Of a DNA stretch of 32,572 bases, positions 7,635 to 15,073 are shown piece by piece (position 1 is the stretch's first letter; each line of letters starts with the position of its first letter). The stretch lies in contig CP070632.1 in NCBI GenBank assembly GCA_020356065.1, positions 1,903,161 to 1,935,732 on the forward strand, read 5' to 3'. The DNA is from Nitrospiraceae bacterium (GTDB lineage Bacteria; Nitrospirota; Thermodesulfovibrionia; UBA6902). The notes below the pieces were generated by a model. The model was not told the DNA's origin, made no database searches, and worked only from the letters and a program-made list of their open reading frames with translations. A program made the translations under genes and the position numbers.

Positions 7635-8690
7635 CTAGATAGTGACAAGCTTGTAATCAGTTTTGCCCAGACCTATTGCTTCAGCATATTCAAACTGGTG
7701 CTTATGAGCGCTGATCTTCCCCCCTCGTGAAAACAGGTCCCTGCTCCCGGTGAGCACATCAAAACATGACTTATCAACTGCCAGGATATCTTCAGACGCA
7801 AAAATGCCCGTGTCATCCACTATTCGCTGGTCATCACCACATATACAGTCGCACTCAAGGGTTATATCCGTTGCAAAGTTCAGAAATATCTTTCTCCTGA
7901 TACGGGACAGGATCCCCATGGCATATTCAGACATCCTCTCGGCAAACACATGCGGGTCTTCGTTCCAGTTAATATGAACCGCCTGGATCTTGCAGGCAGC
8001 TATGCATTCTGCGCAGCCCACACAAATCTCACTATTGATGTACGCGTTCGTGCTCAGCTCTGAAATAGCCGAAACCGGACAGACTTCAATGCATGCTCCG
8101 CACATGGTACATGTGTCAACATTGATCATGGGCTTTATTGAAGAGTGCTGTATCTGTTTGCCGGCCCGGGAAGACATTCCCATGGCAACGTTCTTGATCG
8201 AGCCTGCAAATCCTGACATCAGATGTCCTGTTACATGTGAGAGCACGATTACATCATCCAGCATTTTTATCAGTGAGGGCACTTTGATCTGCCTGATATT
8301 TTTATAATCAGCTTTTACCGATATTGAGTCGGTGCCAAACACGCTGTCAGCGATTATGTATGGACACCCTATTTTCCCGGGTGTGAATCCCTTCTGATAT
8401 GCGAGGTTCAGATGGTCTACGGCATTCTGTCTCTTGCCGTGATAAATCACGTTTGTATCAAACACAAAGGGTTTTGCACCCTGCTTTTTCAGCTTTTTAA
8501 CAAGCATGCCTACCAGCTCCGGTTTAATATAGCCGGTGCTGCCCTGATCACCGATCGTCATTTTTATTCCGACAAATGATCCCTTGCCAAATGATGTGAG
8601 AAATGGATCAATACTGACCATCAACCTGTTCAGGCAGTCCCTTATGCGTTCTCCTTTTTCCAGTTTGCTGAAATACACAGTAGCCGCCAT
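7635..8690 (-). CDS. DUF362 domain protein with 2x[4Fe-4S] ferredoxin insert
   Basis: 351 residues. DUF362 (PF04015) core: VGIKMTIGDQGSTGYIKPELV at about 40-60, the DTNVIYHGKR segment and HVTGHLMSGFAGSIKN (about 152-168). Residues about 192-240 hold a bacterial 2[4Fe-4S] ferredoxin: CTMCGACIEVCP and CVGCAECIAAC. The C-terminal part includes CDCICGDD, which may add ligands. Cytoplasmic by absence of signal or membrane segments. DUF362-ferredoxins are common in anaerobes and are presumed electron-transfer proteins; substrate unknown. GAGGAG precedes the ATG. It follows the DUF2156 gene by 14 bases, so the two form an operon. Confidence 0.92.
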   Translation of the reverse strand: MAATVYFSKLEKGERIRDCLNRLMVSIDPFLTSFGKGSFVGIKMTIGDQGSTGYIKPELVGMLVKKLKKQGAKPFVFDTNVIYHGKRQNAVDHLNLAYQKGFTPGKIGCPYIIADSVFGTDSISVKADYKNIRQIKVPSLIKMLDDVIVLSHVTGHLMSGFAGSIKNVAMGMSSRAGKQIQHSSIKPMINVDTCTMCGACIEVCPVSAISELSTNAYINSEICVGCAECIAACKIQAVHINWNEDPHVFAERMSEYAMGILSRIRRKIFLNFATDITLECDCICGDDQRIVDDTGIFASEDILAVDKSCFDVLTGSRDLFSRGGKISAHKHQFEYAEAIGLGKTDYKLVTI

Positions 8691-8704
8691 AATTATCTCC
8701 TCAG

Positions 8705-9607
8705 TTACAGCTTCTTCTTTATTTTGAATTTCCTGACTAACCTGACAGGATTATATGACATTTTGGATTTTCTCAATCCCGGAACACCGAGGTCCTGTTC
8801 ACGGTTTACATACGTGTAGTCCTGTGCATCATGCTGAAGAAACTCCTGATTAATTACCTGATACAGTCCCGGAATATCGGTATTTGCTTTTTCCACATGA
8901 ATCACTATTGTGTCCTGCATCATTTGCTCGGCAAGGGTCAGCGCTTCTATCCGTTCATTAATTCTTATTACGCCGCCTGTTATATTCAGCGCTTCAAAGT
9001 TCAGTAACATCTGGAGTATGGCAGTTCTTTCTTTCTCCAGCCCGTAGAATTTTTCGCACTCCTTGACTTCACACCAGCTGTCCTCAAAGTCAAGGCAATC
9101 ATCAATTAAATCAGGAGTGAGAGGAAGGTATTGATATTTATATAATGTCCTGAATTTGTTGACCTTGTTTCTTTTATCATGATATTTTCTTCCTTTAAGT
9201 TCCACCAGCTCTTCAACGTTATATAAATAGTCGAAATGGTCTCTTGTTTCCTCAATAATAAAATCATCACTATTCCCGACATATTTATGAACAAAGCTCT
9301 CCGGCACCCTCTCGATACATGCTTCATCAGTCTGACTTTTTAACCAGTCAAACAATACGTCCAGCACATCTGCACTCTGAATTTCTCCTGCCGGGCAGAA
9401 AAAAGATTTCGGCTCAATGTCCTTCAGTATAATCAGCGAAGCATCAAGAAGAGATATTTTAATATTATAAGTCCCTTTGAATGCAAACAAATTTGTAAAT
9501 GTATATTCGGAAGCCTCTAGAGGATGTCTTTTTAATAATTCAGATATCTGCCCCTGGTGAGATATCTCAATCTCTTGAAATTCAGGAAAATTACTTATCT
9601 GCATCAC
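8705..9607 (-). CDS. DUF2156 (LPG synthase C-terminal, GNAT-like) protein
   Basis: 300 residues. The C-terminal two thirds carry family marks: VELKGRKYHDKRNKVNKF (about 135-152) and, near the end, YTYVNREQDLGVPGLRKSKM followed by NPVRLVRKFKI. The family (PF09924) has the double-GNAT fold of the aminoacyl-phosphatidylglycerol synthase C-terminus but here there are no membrane helices, so it is a soluble acyl- or aminoacyltransferase-like protein of unknown substrate. The start is either GTG at 9607 or the adjoining ATG at 9604; ribosome-binding signal is weak (GAG). It is first in an operon with the DUF362 gene and diverges from endonuclease V across only 46 bases. Confidence 0.88.
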   Translation of the reverse strand: MMQISNFPEFQEIEISHQGQISELLKRHPLEASEYTFTNLFAFKGTYNIKISLLDASLIILKDIEPKSFFCPAGEIQSADVLDVLFDWLKSQTDEACIERVPESFVHKYVGNSDDFIIEETRDHFDYLYNVEELVELKGRKYHDKRNKVNKFRTLYKYQYLPLTPDLIDDCLDFEDSWCEVKECEKFYGLEKERTAILQMLLNFEALNITGGVIRINERIEALTLAEQMMQDTIVIHVEKANTDIPGLYQVINQEFLQHDAQDYTYVNREQDLGVPGLRKSKMSYNPVRLVRKFKIKKKL

Positions 9608-9653
9608 ATTTAATTATATCTCAAATTGCATTTGCTTGTGATAACCTTTACTT

Positions 9654-10313
9654 ATGGATGTACCAGAGAACATAACTGAAGCAAAAAAAGTACAATGTGC
9701 ACTCAAGAAAAAAGTAAGGATCAAACCTCTTGATAAAATGCCTTCATTTGTAGCGGGCGTTGATGCTGCATTCTTTCAAAACACAATAATAGCTGTTGCC
9801 TGTCTGTATACCTTCCCGGAACTTGCAATCAGTGAGGATGCACACTCCATTGAAAAGGTACATTTCCCGTATGTTCCGGGGTACCTGTCTTTCAGGGAAG
9901 GTCCGGCAATAATACATGCTGTACATAAATTATCGAGAAAACCTGATTTGATTCTTTTTGATGGTCAGGGCATAGCACATCCTCAGGGATTGGGAATAGC
10001 CTCCCATATCGGTGTATTGCTGAACATGCCAACGATCGGCTGTGCAAAGTCCAGGCTTATTGGAACATATAAAACGCCCGGATACAGCAAGGGAGATTAT
10101 TCATCTTTATTACATAAAGGAAAAATTATTGGGACAGTGCTCCGCACCAGAGATAAGGTAAAGCCTGTGTTTATTTCACCGGGGCACCTGATCGATGTAA
10201 AAAGTTCAATGGATATTCTGATAAAGTGCACAACCAGGTACAGACTGCCTGAGCCGATCAGAAGGGCGGACCGGTTATCAGGAGAGCTTAAACATCAATA
10301 TAAATTGCGTTAG
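9654..10313 (+). CDS. nfi: Endonuclease V (deoxyinosine 3' endonuclease)
   Basis: 219 residues. The enzyme cuts one phosphodiester 3' to deoxyinosine and so starts repair of deaminated adenine. Conserved catalytic and wedge residues fall at the spacing of the Thermotoga enzyme: D37 (AGVDAAF), Y73 and E82 (PYVPGYLSFRE), D103 and H109 (FDGQGIAHPQGLGIASHIGV), K132 (CAKSRL). No clear ribosome-binding site before the ATG. Together with RdgB this window holds two defences against deaminated purines, though the genes are 5.6 kb apart and not linked by transcription. Confidence 0.95.
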   Translation: MDVPENITEAKKVQCALKKKVRIKPLDKMPSFVAGVDAAFFQNTIIAVACLYTFPELAISEDAHSIEKVHFPYVPGYLSFREGPAIIHAVHKLSRKPDLILFDGQGIAHPQGLGIASHIGVLLNMPTIGCAKSRLIGTYKTPGYSKGDYSSLLHKGKIIGTVLRTRDKVKPVFISPGHLIDVKSSMDILIKCTTRYRLPEPIRRADRLSGELKHQYKLR

Positions 10314-10373
10314 CAGAGGAATTCTGATACCATACTTTTGATATTTAAGAACCTTATACCGGAGGCCATGGAA

Positions 10374-11120
10374 ATGTCCGTTATTAATCTGGAAACACTA
10401 CATCCGACCGCAGCAAAAAGGATTGGTCCTTTTTTTGATGAAATCCTGGGCAGTTATCAGGACAGGATGCACTCTGTTTACGTAACGGGTACTGCCATTA
10501 CTGATGATTTCAACGACAGGATCTCTGATGTGAATTCAATTTTTGTTTTGAAAGAAATGGACCTCAGATTTCTCGAACTGCTTGCACCTCTTGGAAAAAC
10601 ATATAGCAAAAAGAAGGTAGCAGCTCCCCTTATTATGACCCCTGCCTATATACAGTCATCTCTCGATGTTTTTCCGATAGAGTTTCTAAACTTTAAATTA
10701 ATACATACGACAGTGTTCGGCAAGGACATCTTTAAAGACATTGAAATTGACCTGTCTGACTTAAGGCACCATTGTGAAAGGGAACTGAAGGTCAAGCTCA
10801 TCTGGCTGCGACAGGGCTACCTGTCTGCAATGGGCGACCGGAAACTGCTGACTGAAGGGTTTGTAAATTCCATAACAGGGTATATTCCCCTGTTCCGTGG
10901 AATTATTACGCTTCTCGGCAAGAAGCCCCCTTCGATGCAGAGTGACGTTATCACCGCCCTCTCTGAAGCTGCGCAGATAAACACTGATGTATTTTCACAG
11001 GTATTAAAGGAAAAGCATGAAAAGATCAAGCTCTCGATTGAAGAACTCAATACAATGTTTGAAGATTATTATGAGGCCACAGAGAAAATTGGAAAGATTG
11101 TAGATGAAATTAAATTGTAA
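10374..11120 (+). CDS. Nucleotidyltransferase-fold protein, catalytic motif altered
   Basis: 248 residues from the ATG at 10374, chosen because GGAGG stands 8 bases upstream; longer in-frame starts (TTG 10338, ATG 10368) are less well placed. Residues 34-60 read HSVYVTGTAITDD...ISDVNSIFVL, the hG[G/S]x9-13Dh[D/E] motif of the Pol-beta nucleotidyltransferase fold but with G-T and D52-V-N54, so the second metal carboxylate is Asn. A third strand (LDVFPIEFLNFK, about 97-108) supplies possible acidic residues. The C-terminal half is helical and charged. Substrate unknown; it may be a weak or inactive member. Its end overlaps the start of the TPM-domain gene by 17 bases. Confidence 0.8.
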   Translation: MSVINLETLHPTAAKRIGPFFDEILGSYQDRMHSVYVTGTAITDDFNDRISDVNSIFVLKEMDLRFLELLAPLGKTYSKKKVAAPLIMTPAYIQSSLDVFPIEFLNFKLIHTTVFGKDIFKDIEIDLSDLRHHCERELKVKLIWLRQGYLSAMGDRKLLTEGFVNSITGYIPLFRGIITLLGKKPPSMQSDVITALSEAAQINTDVFSQVLKEKHEKIKLSIEELNTMFEDYYEATEKIGKIVDEIKL

Positions 11121-11889
11121 GCTTCTTGCCCTTTTAATCCTGATCCTGTGTCTGTCAGCAGTCGCCTCTTCAGAAATTGTTATCCCTGACAGACCATTAA
11201 ATCATGTGGTTGATCTTGCCGGGATGATTAGTCCGGATGTTGAGTCAAACCTTAACCAATACCTGCTCGAACTGGAGCAGAAGACCACTGCCCAGGTCGT
11301 CATATTAACTATTACAGGCCTTGAAGGTGAGTCACTGGAGGATTTCTCACTCACTGTCGCCCATGACAGGTGGAAACTCGGACAGAAGGGGAAGGACAAT
11401 GGGATGCTTCTTCTCGTATCACGTGATGACAGAAAATACAGGTTTGAAGTTGGCTACGGATTGGAAGGCGTTCTTCCGGACAGCCTTGTCGGCAGCATAG
11501 GCAGGCAGTACATGGTGCCTAATTTCAGAAAAAGCGATTACTCGACAGGCATTTTCACTGCAGCTTTAGCTGTCATTCAGGAAATAGCCACAGATGCCGG
11601 GGTAGAGATCACCGGCATGCCGAAACTGAGAAGCATGGCTGCCTCGCCCCGCCAGATGCAGCAGCGAGAACCGACCCTCCTGGGTAAAATATTTTCGGTT
11701 CTTTTTTTTATAGGACTTATTTATCTGTTTATCAGGCATCCCCGTCTGTTGCTGCTTCTCTTCATGATGAACATGCTTGGAGGAGGGAGAAGGGGCGGCT
11801 GGAGCAGCGGGGGTGGATTTAGTGGAGGCAGCTTTGGAGGCGGCGGAGGTGGCGGCTTTGGTGGAGGCGGTGCCTCTGGAGGATGGTAA
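11104..11889 (+). CDS. TPM-domain (YgcG-like) membrane protein with Gly-rich tail
   Basis: 261 residues. Signal peptide at 1-23 (LALLILILCLSAVASS), TPM domain (PF04536) at about 28-165 with DLAGMISPDVESNL, AQVVILTI, DNGMLLLVSRDDRKYRFEVGYGLEG and the closing AALAVIQEIA, one or two hydrophobic segments at about 197-225, and a C-terminal tail of Gly/Ser/Phe (GGG and SFGGG runs) ending GGASGGW. The topology implies the TPM domain faces the periplasm with a short tail after the membrane anchor. Homologues often pair with LemA, which is next downstream. The start lies inside the previous gene, suggesting coupled translation. Confidence 0.92.
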   Translation: MKLNCKLLALLILILCLSAVASSEIVIPDRPLNHVVDLAGMISPDVESNLNQYLLELEQKTTAQVVILTITGLEGESLEDFSLTVAHDRWKLGQKGKDNGMLLLVSRDDRKYRFEVGYGLEGVLPDSLVGSIGRQYMVPNFRKSDYSTGIFTAALAVIQEIATDAGVEITGMPKLRSMAASPRQMQQREPTLLGKIFSVLFFIGLIYLFIRHPRLLLLLFMMNMLGGGRRGGWSSGGGFSGGSFGGGGGGGFGGGGASGGW

Positions 11890-11895
11890 AAAAGC

Positions 11896-11930
11896 AGCTA
11901 TTAGCTATAAGCTGTCAGCGGTCAGCTGTA
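11896..11930. repeat. Heptamer tandem repeat, AGCTATT/AGCTGTC type
   Basis: Five consecutive degenerate heptamers: AGCTATT, AGCTATA, AGCTGTC, AGCGGTC, AGCTGTA. It begins a few bases after the TPM gene stop. Confidence 0.75.
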
Positions 11931-11995
11931 AGACACCATCAATACGTATTATAATGAATGCTATAGACAGTGACATAAATATTTTGTGATTAAAT

Positions 11996-12113
11996 CGTCA
12001 TTCCCGCGAACCTTAGGCGGGAATCCGAAAGCATTGACTAAAAATACCACTGGATTCTCGATGCGAGTCTCCGCGAGAATCGCACCGACCCGATAAAAAA
12101 CTTCGGGAATGAC
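11996..12113. repeat. GTCATTCCCG-type palindromic element, copy C
   Basis: Opens CGTCATTCCCGCG and closes CTTCGGGAATGAC, with inner pairs GGCGGGAATCC and TGGATTCTCG. The ends are mutually inverted. No coding potential. Confidence 0.65.
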
Positions 12114-12168
12114 AAATAAGATGTAAGAGACCATAATCGCAATAAAATTTTGCTCTTAATAAATACTA

Positions 12169-12196
12169 ATTAACCAATAACAAATAACGAATAACT
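12169..12196. repeat. Heptamer tandem repeat, AATAACN type
   Basis: Four heptamers: ATTAACC, AATAACA, AATAACG, AATAACT, ending about 13 bases before the lemA Shine-Dalgarno sequence. Confidence 0.7.
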
Positions 12197-12217
12197 TTTT
12201 TCAAACAGGAGGGAATC

Positions 12218-12796
12218 ATGTCAAAGGGTGTGAAAATAGCGTTAATAGTGGTAGGAGCAGTTTTACTTTTTGCTTTCATGACATTCAGCTGGTTCAGAAG
12301 CGGATACGATAATGTGATCGCAATGGATGAGAACGTCAAGGGGAGCTGGGCTCAGGTCGAGAACCAGTTAAAAAGACGCTATGACCTGATTCCCAACCTG
12401 GTGGAGACGGTAAAGGGGTATGCGTCCCATGAAAAAGAGCTGTTTGAAAATATTGCGAATGCACGTACCAAATACTTTCAGGCGAATACCGTCAATGAAA
12501 AGGTCCAGGCTTCTAACCAGCTGGAAGGTGTACTTTCAAGACTGCTCTTGTTACGGGAAGCCTATCCCCAGCTAAAAGCCAATCAATCATTCCTCAAACT
12601 CCAGGACAGCCTTGAAGGAACAGAAAACAGGATCTCTGTAGAAAGAAAACGATACAATGAGGCGGTCCAGATGCTGAATACATATATAAGGACCTTTTTC
12701 GGACGGTTATTCGCGTCTTTTGCAGGCATAACAAAAGCCGAGTACTATGAGGTTCCCGAAGCTGAACAGGAAGTTCCAGCGGTTAAATTTCAATAA
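12218..12796 (+). CDS. lemA: LemA family protein
   Basis: 192 residues with AGGAGGG 5 bases before the ATG. A membrane helix at about 6-26 is followed by the LemA coiled-coil domain: NVIAMDENVKGSWAQVENQL, KRRYDLIPNLVETVKGYASHE, EGVLSRLLLLREAYPQLKAN and the ERKRYNEAVQMLNTYIR segment. The short cytoplasmic N-terminus and long helical domain match the family; function in bacteria is not settled. It commonly neighbours TPM/YgcG genes, as here (328 bases apart with repeats between), so a shared role at the envelope is likely. Confidence 0.95.
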   Translation: MSKGVKIALIVVGAVLLFAFMTFSWFRSGYDNVIAMDENVKGSWAQVENQLKRRYDLIPNLVETVKGYASHEKELFENIANARTKYFQANTVNEKVQASNQLEGVLSRLLLLREAYPQLKANQSFLKLQDSLEGTENRISVERKRYNEAVQMLNTYIRTFFGRLFASFAGITKAEYYEVPEAEQEVPAVKFQ

Positions 12797-12830
12797 TCAT
12801 TCCCTGCGTAACCTGGATGAGGCATTATAA

Positions 12831-12866
12831 TGCTGTCTGATTATGTTAGTGCATAATTGGACAGCA
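12831..12866. promoter_or_regulatory. Nested hairpin just upstream of the omptin-like gene
   Basis: TGCTGTC (12831-12837) pairs with GACAGCA (12860-12866) and inside it TTATG (12841-12845) pairs with CATAA, leaving a 6-base loop. It ends 16 bases before the ATG of the next gene and has no T-run, so it looks more like an operator or leader structure than a terminator. Confidence 0.5.
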
Positions 12867-12882
12867 CAGTTGTTCCCTCAAA

Positions 12883-13914
12883 ATGTCGATACATACAACT
12901 GTCATGAAACATCTTTTATGCATTATCGTGTGTCTCTCATTTATTAATCCTACCTTTTTATATGCTGATGATTATAAGCCATGGTTTAATGTGAACATGG
13001 GTGCAGGATTTGTATACGGAAACACCACATATCAAATAGGAGGTGATGTACTATTCAGCGAGACTGAGACGGAAACGATTCATTTCCCGTTAAGTGAGCT
13101 TGAGTTTCCGATTAGAGCGTACATGCTTACCGCAGGCGGTGCAATCCAGCTGACAGAGGACTGGTCTGTAAAGCTGAACTTCCAGAAGAGCATAGCCTCT
13201 GAAAACGGAAAAATGAAGGATTCGGACCGGGGATTCTGGCTCCTGGAATATATAAACAACCATGGCGCATGTCCTCCGCCCTGTCCCTATACAGAAACAT
13301 CTCTTGATATATACTCTGAAAGTGATGCCGAACTTGATGCATTCATGTTTGATATTAATATACGGTATACGCTGCCGGATAAACTCAATATCAATGAGAA
13401 AGCGTTTCTCTTTGCAGAACTGGGACATACATACCAGCATCTGAGCTATGATGTTAGTAACCTTAATCAGTGGTACCCTTCGCACAATGATTATTTCGGG
13501 TATGACCGGCCGCTTGAAGAAATAAGCGGGCTCGTTCTGAAATACCGGGTAACGTATTATATACCTTACATTCAGATCGGCCTGAAATCTGCAGTCACTG
13601 CGAGGCTTGGAGGTGAAGCAAGCATTGGATATTCTCCGTATGTATCAGTTTCCGATAAAGATATCCACCTTGTCAGGGTACCGGTAAAGACTTCCTATGG
13701 TGACCTTCACGGTCAGGCACTGATGGCCTCTCTTGATCTTCGCTACCGCTTCACTCACAACTGGTTTACTGAGTTGAACATGAAACATATGCGAATTAAT
13801 ACCAGTGGAACACAGGACCAGTATGAACTGGATACATTTACTGCCACTATTGATGAAAAGGTAAAGAGCCATCAGACATCAGCATTTATAAACATAGGAT
13901 ATGCATTCCCATGA
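12883..13914 (+). CDS. Omptin-like outer-membrane protease
   Basis: 343 residues. Signal peptide near 8-28 (KHLLCIIVCLSFINPTFLYA) then amphipathic beta-strands to a terminal strand ending Phe-Pro (INIGYAFP), an outer-membrane barrel. The strand order resembles omptins: GAGFVYGNTTYQIGG, SELEFPI, and the DxD pair D113/D115 in KMKDSDRGF lining up with OmpT D83/D85; D260/H262 in SDKDIHL lining up with OmpT D210/H212. All four active-site residues are therefore present. Omptins cleave peptides and proteins at the cell surface. It is longer than OmpT (about 297 mature residues), with an inserted Cys-Pro-rich loop (CPPPCP, about 130-135). No clear Shine-Dalgarno; an alternative start is M8. The alignment was made by eye. 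Confidence 0.7.
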   Translation: MSIHTTVMKHLLCIIVCLSFINPTFLYADDYKPWFNVNMGAGFVYGNTTYQIGGDVLFSETETETIHFPLSELEFPIRAYMLTAGGAIQLTEDWSVKLNFQKSIASENGKMKDSDRGFWLLEYINNHGACPPPCPYTETSLDIYSESDAELDAFMFDINIRYTLPDKLNINEKAFLFAELGHTYQHLSYDVSNLNQWYPSHNDYFGYDRPLEEISGLVLKYRVTYYIPYIQIGLKSAVTARLGGEASIGYSPYVSVSDKDIHLVRVPVKTSYGDLHGQALMASLDLRYRFTHNWFTELNMKHMRINTSGTQDQYELDTFTATIDEKVKSHQTSAFINIGYAFP

Positions 13915-13939
13915 TACATGCACAATGCAACTGGAAGAT

Positions 13940-14090
13940 GTCTCAAAATAGAAGTATATCCTTGGTAAGCCTCTTGTTGTCATTCTCGCAAGCGAAGCGC
14001 GACGGGAATCTATTGGGGCAGATTCTGATAAGCCAGAATAACGAATTATGGCAGGAAATGAAAATTATTAGTACTTCTATTTTGAGGTAG
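13940..14090. mobile_element. MITE-like element, copy 2 (intact ends, contains palindrome D)
   Basis: Perfect 15-bp terminal inverted repeats: CTCAAAATAGAAGTA at 13942-13956 and its complement at 14072-14086, 145 bp overall. AAGATG also occurs outside both ends on opposite strands. The centre holds the GTCATTCTCGCAAG...GCGACGGGAATC palindrome. No transposase; shares its layout with the element at 6827-7022. Confidence 0.65.
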
Positions 14091-14161
14091 GTCCTCATCT
14101 TGACATCACGTTTCATTCTTTATCTTGTATGTAAATACAGGATCAGATAAAATTATGTATC

Positions 14162-14764
14162 ATGTGGCCCGGTGAAGAACAGGCATGGGATGCTTTATCG
14201 AAACTGGATCATGAAACGGTACAGAAAAATGCCCTGGCATTTTTTGATCCCTTGGCATGCAGTTATACCCTGATCTGCTTTGGCAACAAAATTAATATCA
14301 CAATCCCGGACCGCAGTTTCTCAGTCGATTCAGGTGTTATTAATACAGTTATCACGGATCTAAGTGATTATTCGAAACTCTCAATTCTTAATTATCTGGT
14401 TCATGCCCGGGAAATTCCTTTATCAGAACATCTTGTACGACCTGCTGATCTGTCCGGAGGAGATATATTTTCCAGAGGGACACATGTCCTCCCGTTGGAT
14501 AAGATTTCTGATAAGTACAATAATGACAGGGAGAATTTTTTTAAAAAAGGTAGTGAACTGGGTGGCTCACAATTGGAGTATGGAGACATGGCATTGAGAT
14601 TATTTCCTCTGCCACGGATCCTGGTTGTGCTGATTGTGTGGAGCGGTGATGATGAGTTTCCCCCAAGATCATCCCTCTTATTTGATTCAAGCTGCACATT
14701 TCATATGCCCATTGACACTCTCTGGTCTACGGCCATGTTAACCGTACAGATGATGCTGTCTTGA
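14162..14764 (+). CDS. DUF3786 protein
   Basis: 200 residues. DUF3786 (PF12654) features: an N-terminal acidic helix region, the central ADLSGGDIFSRGTHVLPL at about 97-114, and the C-terminal FPLPRILVVLIVWSGDDEFPPRSSLLFDSS with the HMPIDTLW ending. The family is frequent in strict anaerobes and its function is unknown; it appears soluble. The start ATG at 14162 has only a weak ribosome-binding signal. A possible -35 TTGACA stands at 14100-14105, next to the right end of the MITE-like element, with no convincing -10. The gene stands alone. Confidence 0.88.
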   Translation: MWPGEEQAWDALSKLDHETVQKNALAFFDPLACSYTLICFGNKINITIPDRSFSVDSGVINTVITDLSDYSKLSILNYLVHAREIPLSEHLVRPADLSGGDIFSRGTHVLPLDKISDKYNNDRENFFKKGSELGGSQLEYGDMALRLFPLPRILVVLIVWSGDDEFPPRSSLLFDSSCTFHMPIDTLWSTAMLTVQMMLS

Positions 14765-15073
14765 ATTAAAGCTTAAAGATCTTTGTGGTTTATAGCAGTG
14801 TCGTATTATGTAATCATCAACCTCTCAGTAAGCTACAAGCTACCAAATTCAATCATTCCCGAGATCACTCAATCAGAAATCCAGTCCACTTATGGTTCTC
14901 CGCCTCTTCTGGGACAAGTCTGGATGCCCGATCAACTGACTTCGGGCATGACATAAATAGAATTGCACCTTATAGACACACGATAACTAAGTATCCATTA
15001 CCTTCACTCATAACTGCCACCCTCTTGATCCATTTTTTATTAAGTGATAAAGTTAAATGCACAGGAGGCTGGC
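14765..15073. other. 309-base spacer before the AsmA-like gene
   Basis: No gene. Contains two exact heptamers AAGCTAC at 14830-14843, palindromic element E at 14852-14952, an AT-rich stretch and the AGGAGG of the next gene at 15063-15068. Confidence 0.6.
14852..14952. repeat. GTCATTCCCG-type palindromic element, copy E
   Basis: Opens ATCATTCCCGAG, carries AATCCAG-like sequence and CTGGATGCCCGATCAACTGACTTCGGGCATGAC-type right half (14928-14952) nearly identical to copy A at 5188-5219. Confidence 0.6.

Larger units (their letters stand above)
11890..12217. other. 328-base spacer made mostly of repeats
   Basis: No gene. It holds a heptamer array (11896-11930), palindromic element C (11996-12113), a second heptamer array (12169-12196) and the lemA ribosome-binding site (AGGAGGG). 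Confidence 0.7.

Noticed and set aside
12831-12866. lemA terminator
   Set aside because: The hairpin is 34 bases after the lemA stop but no T-run follows; it is closer to the next gene's start and was listed as a regulatory candidate.
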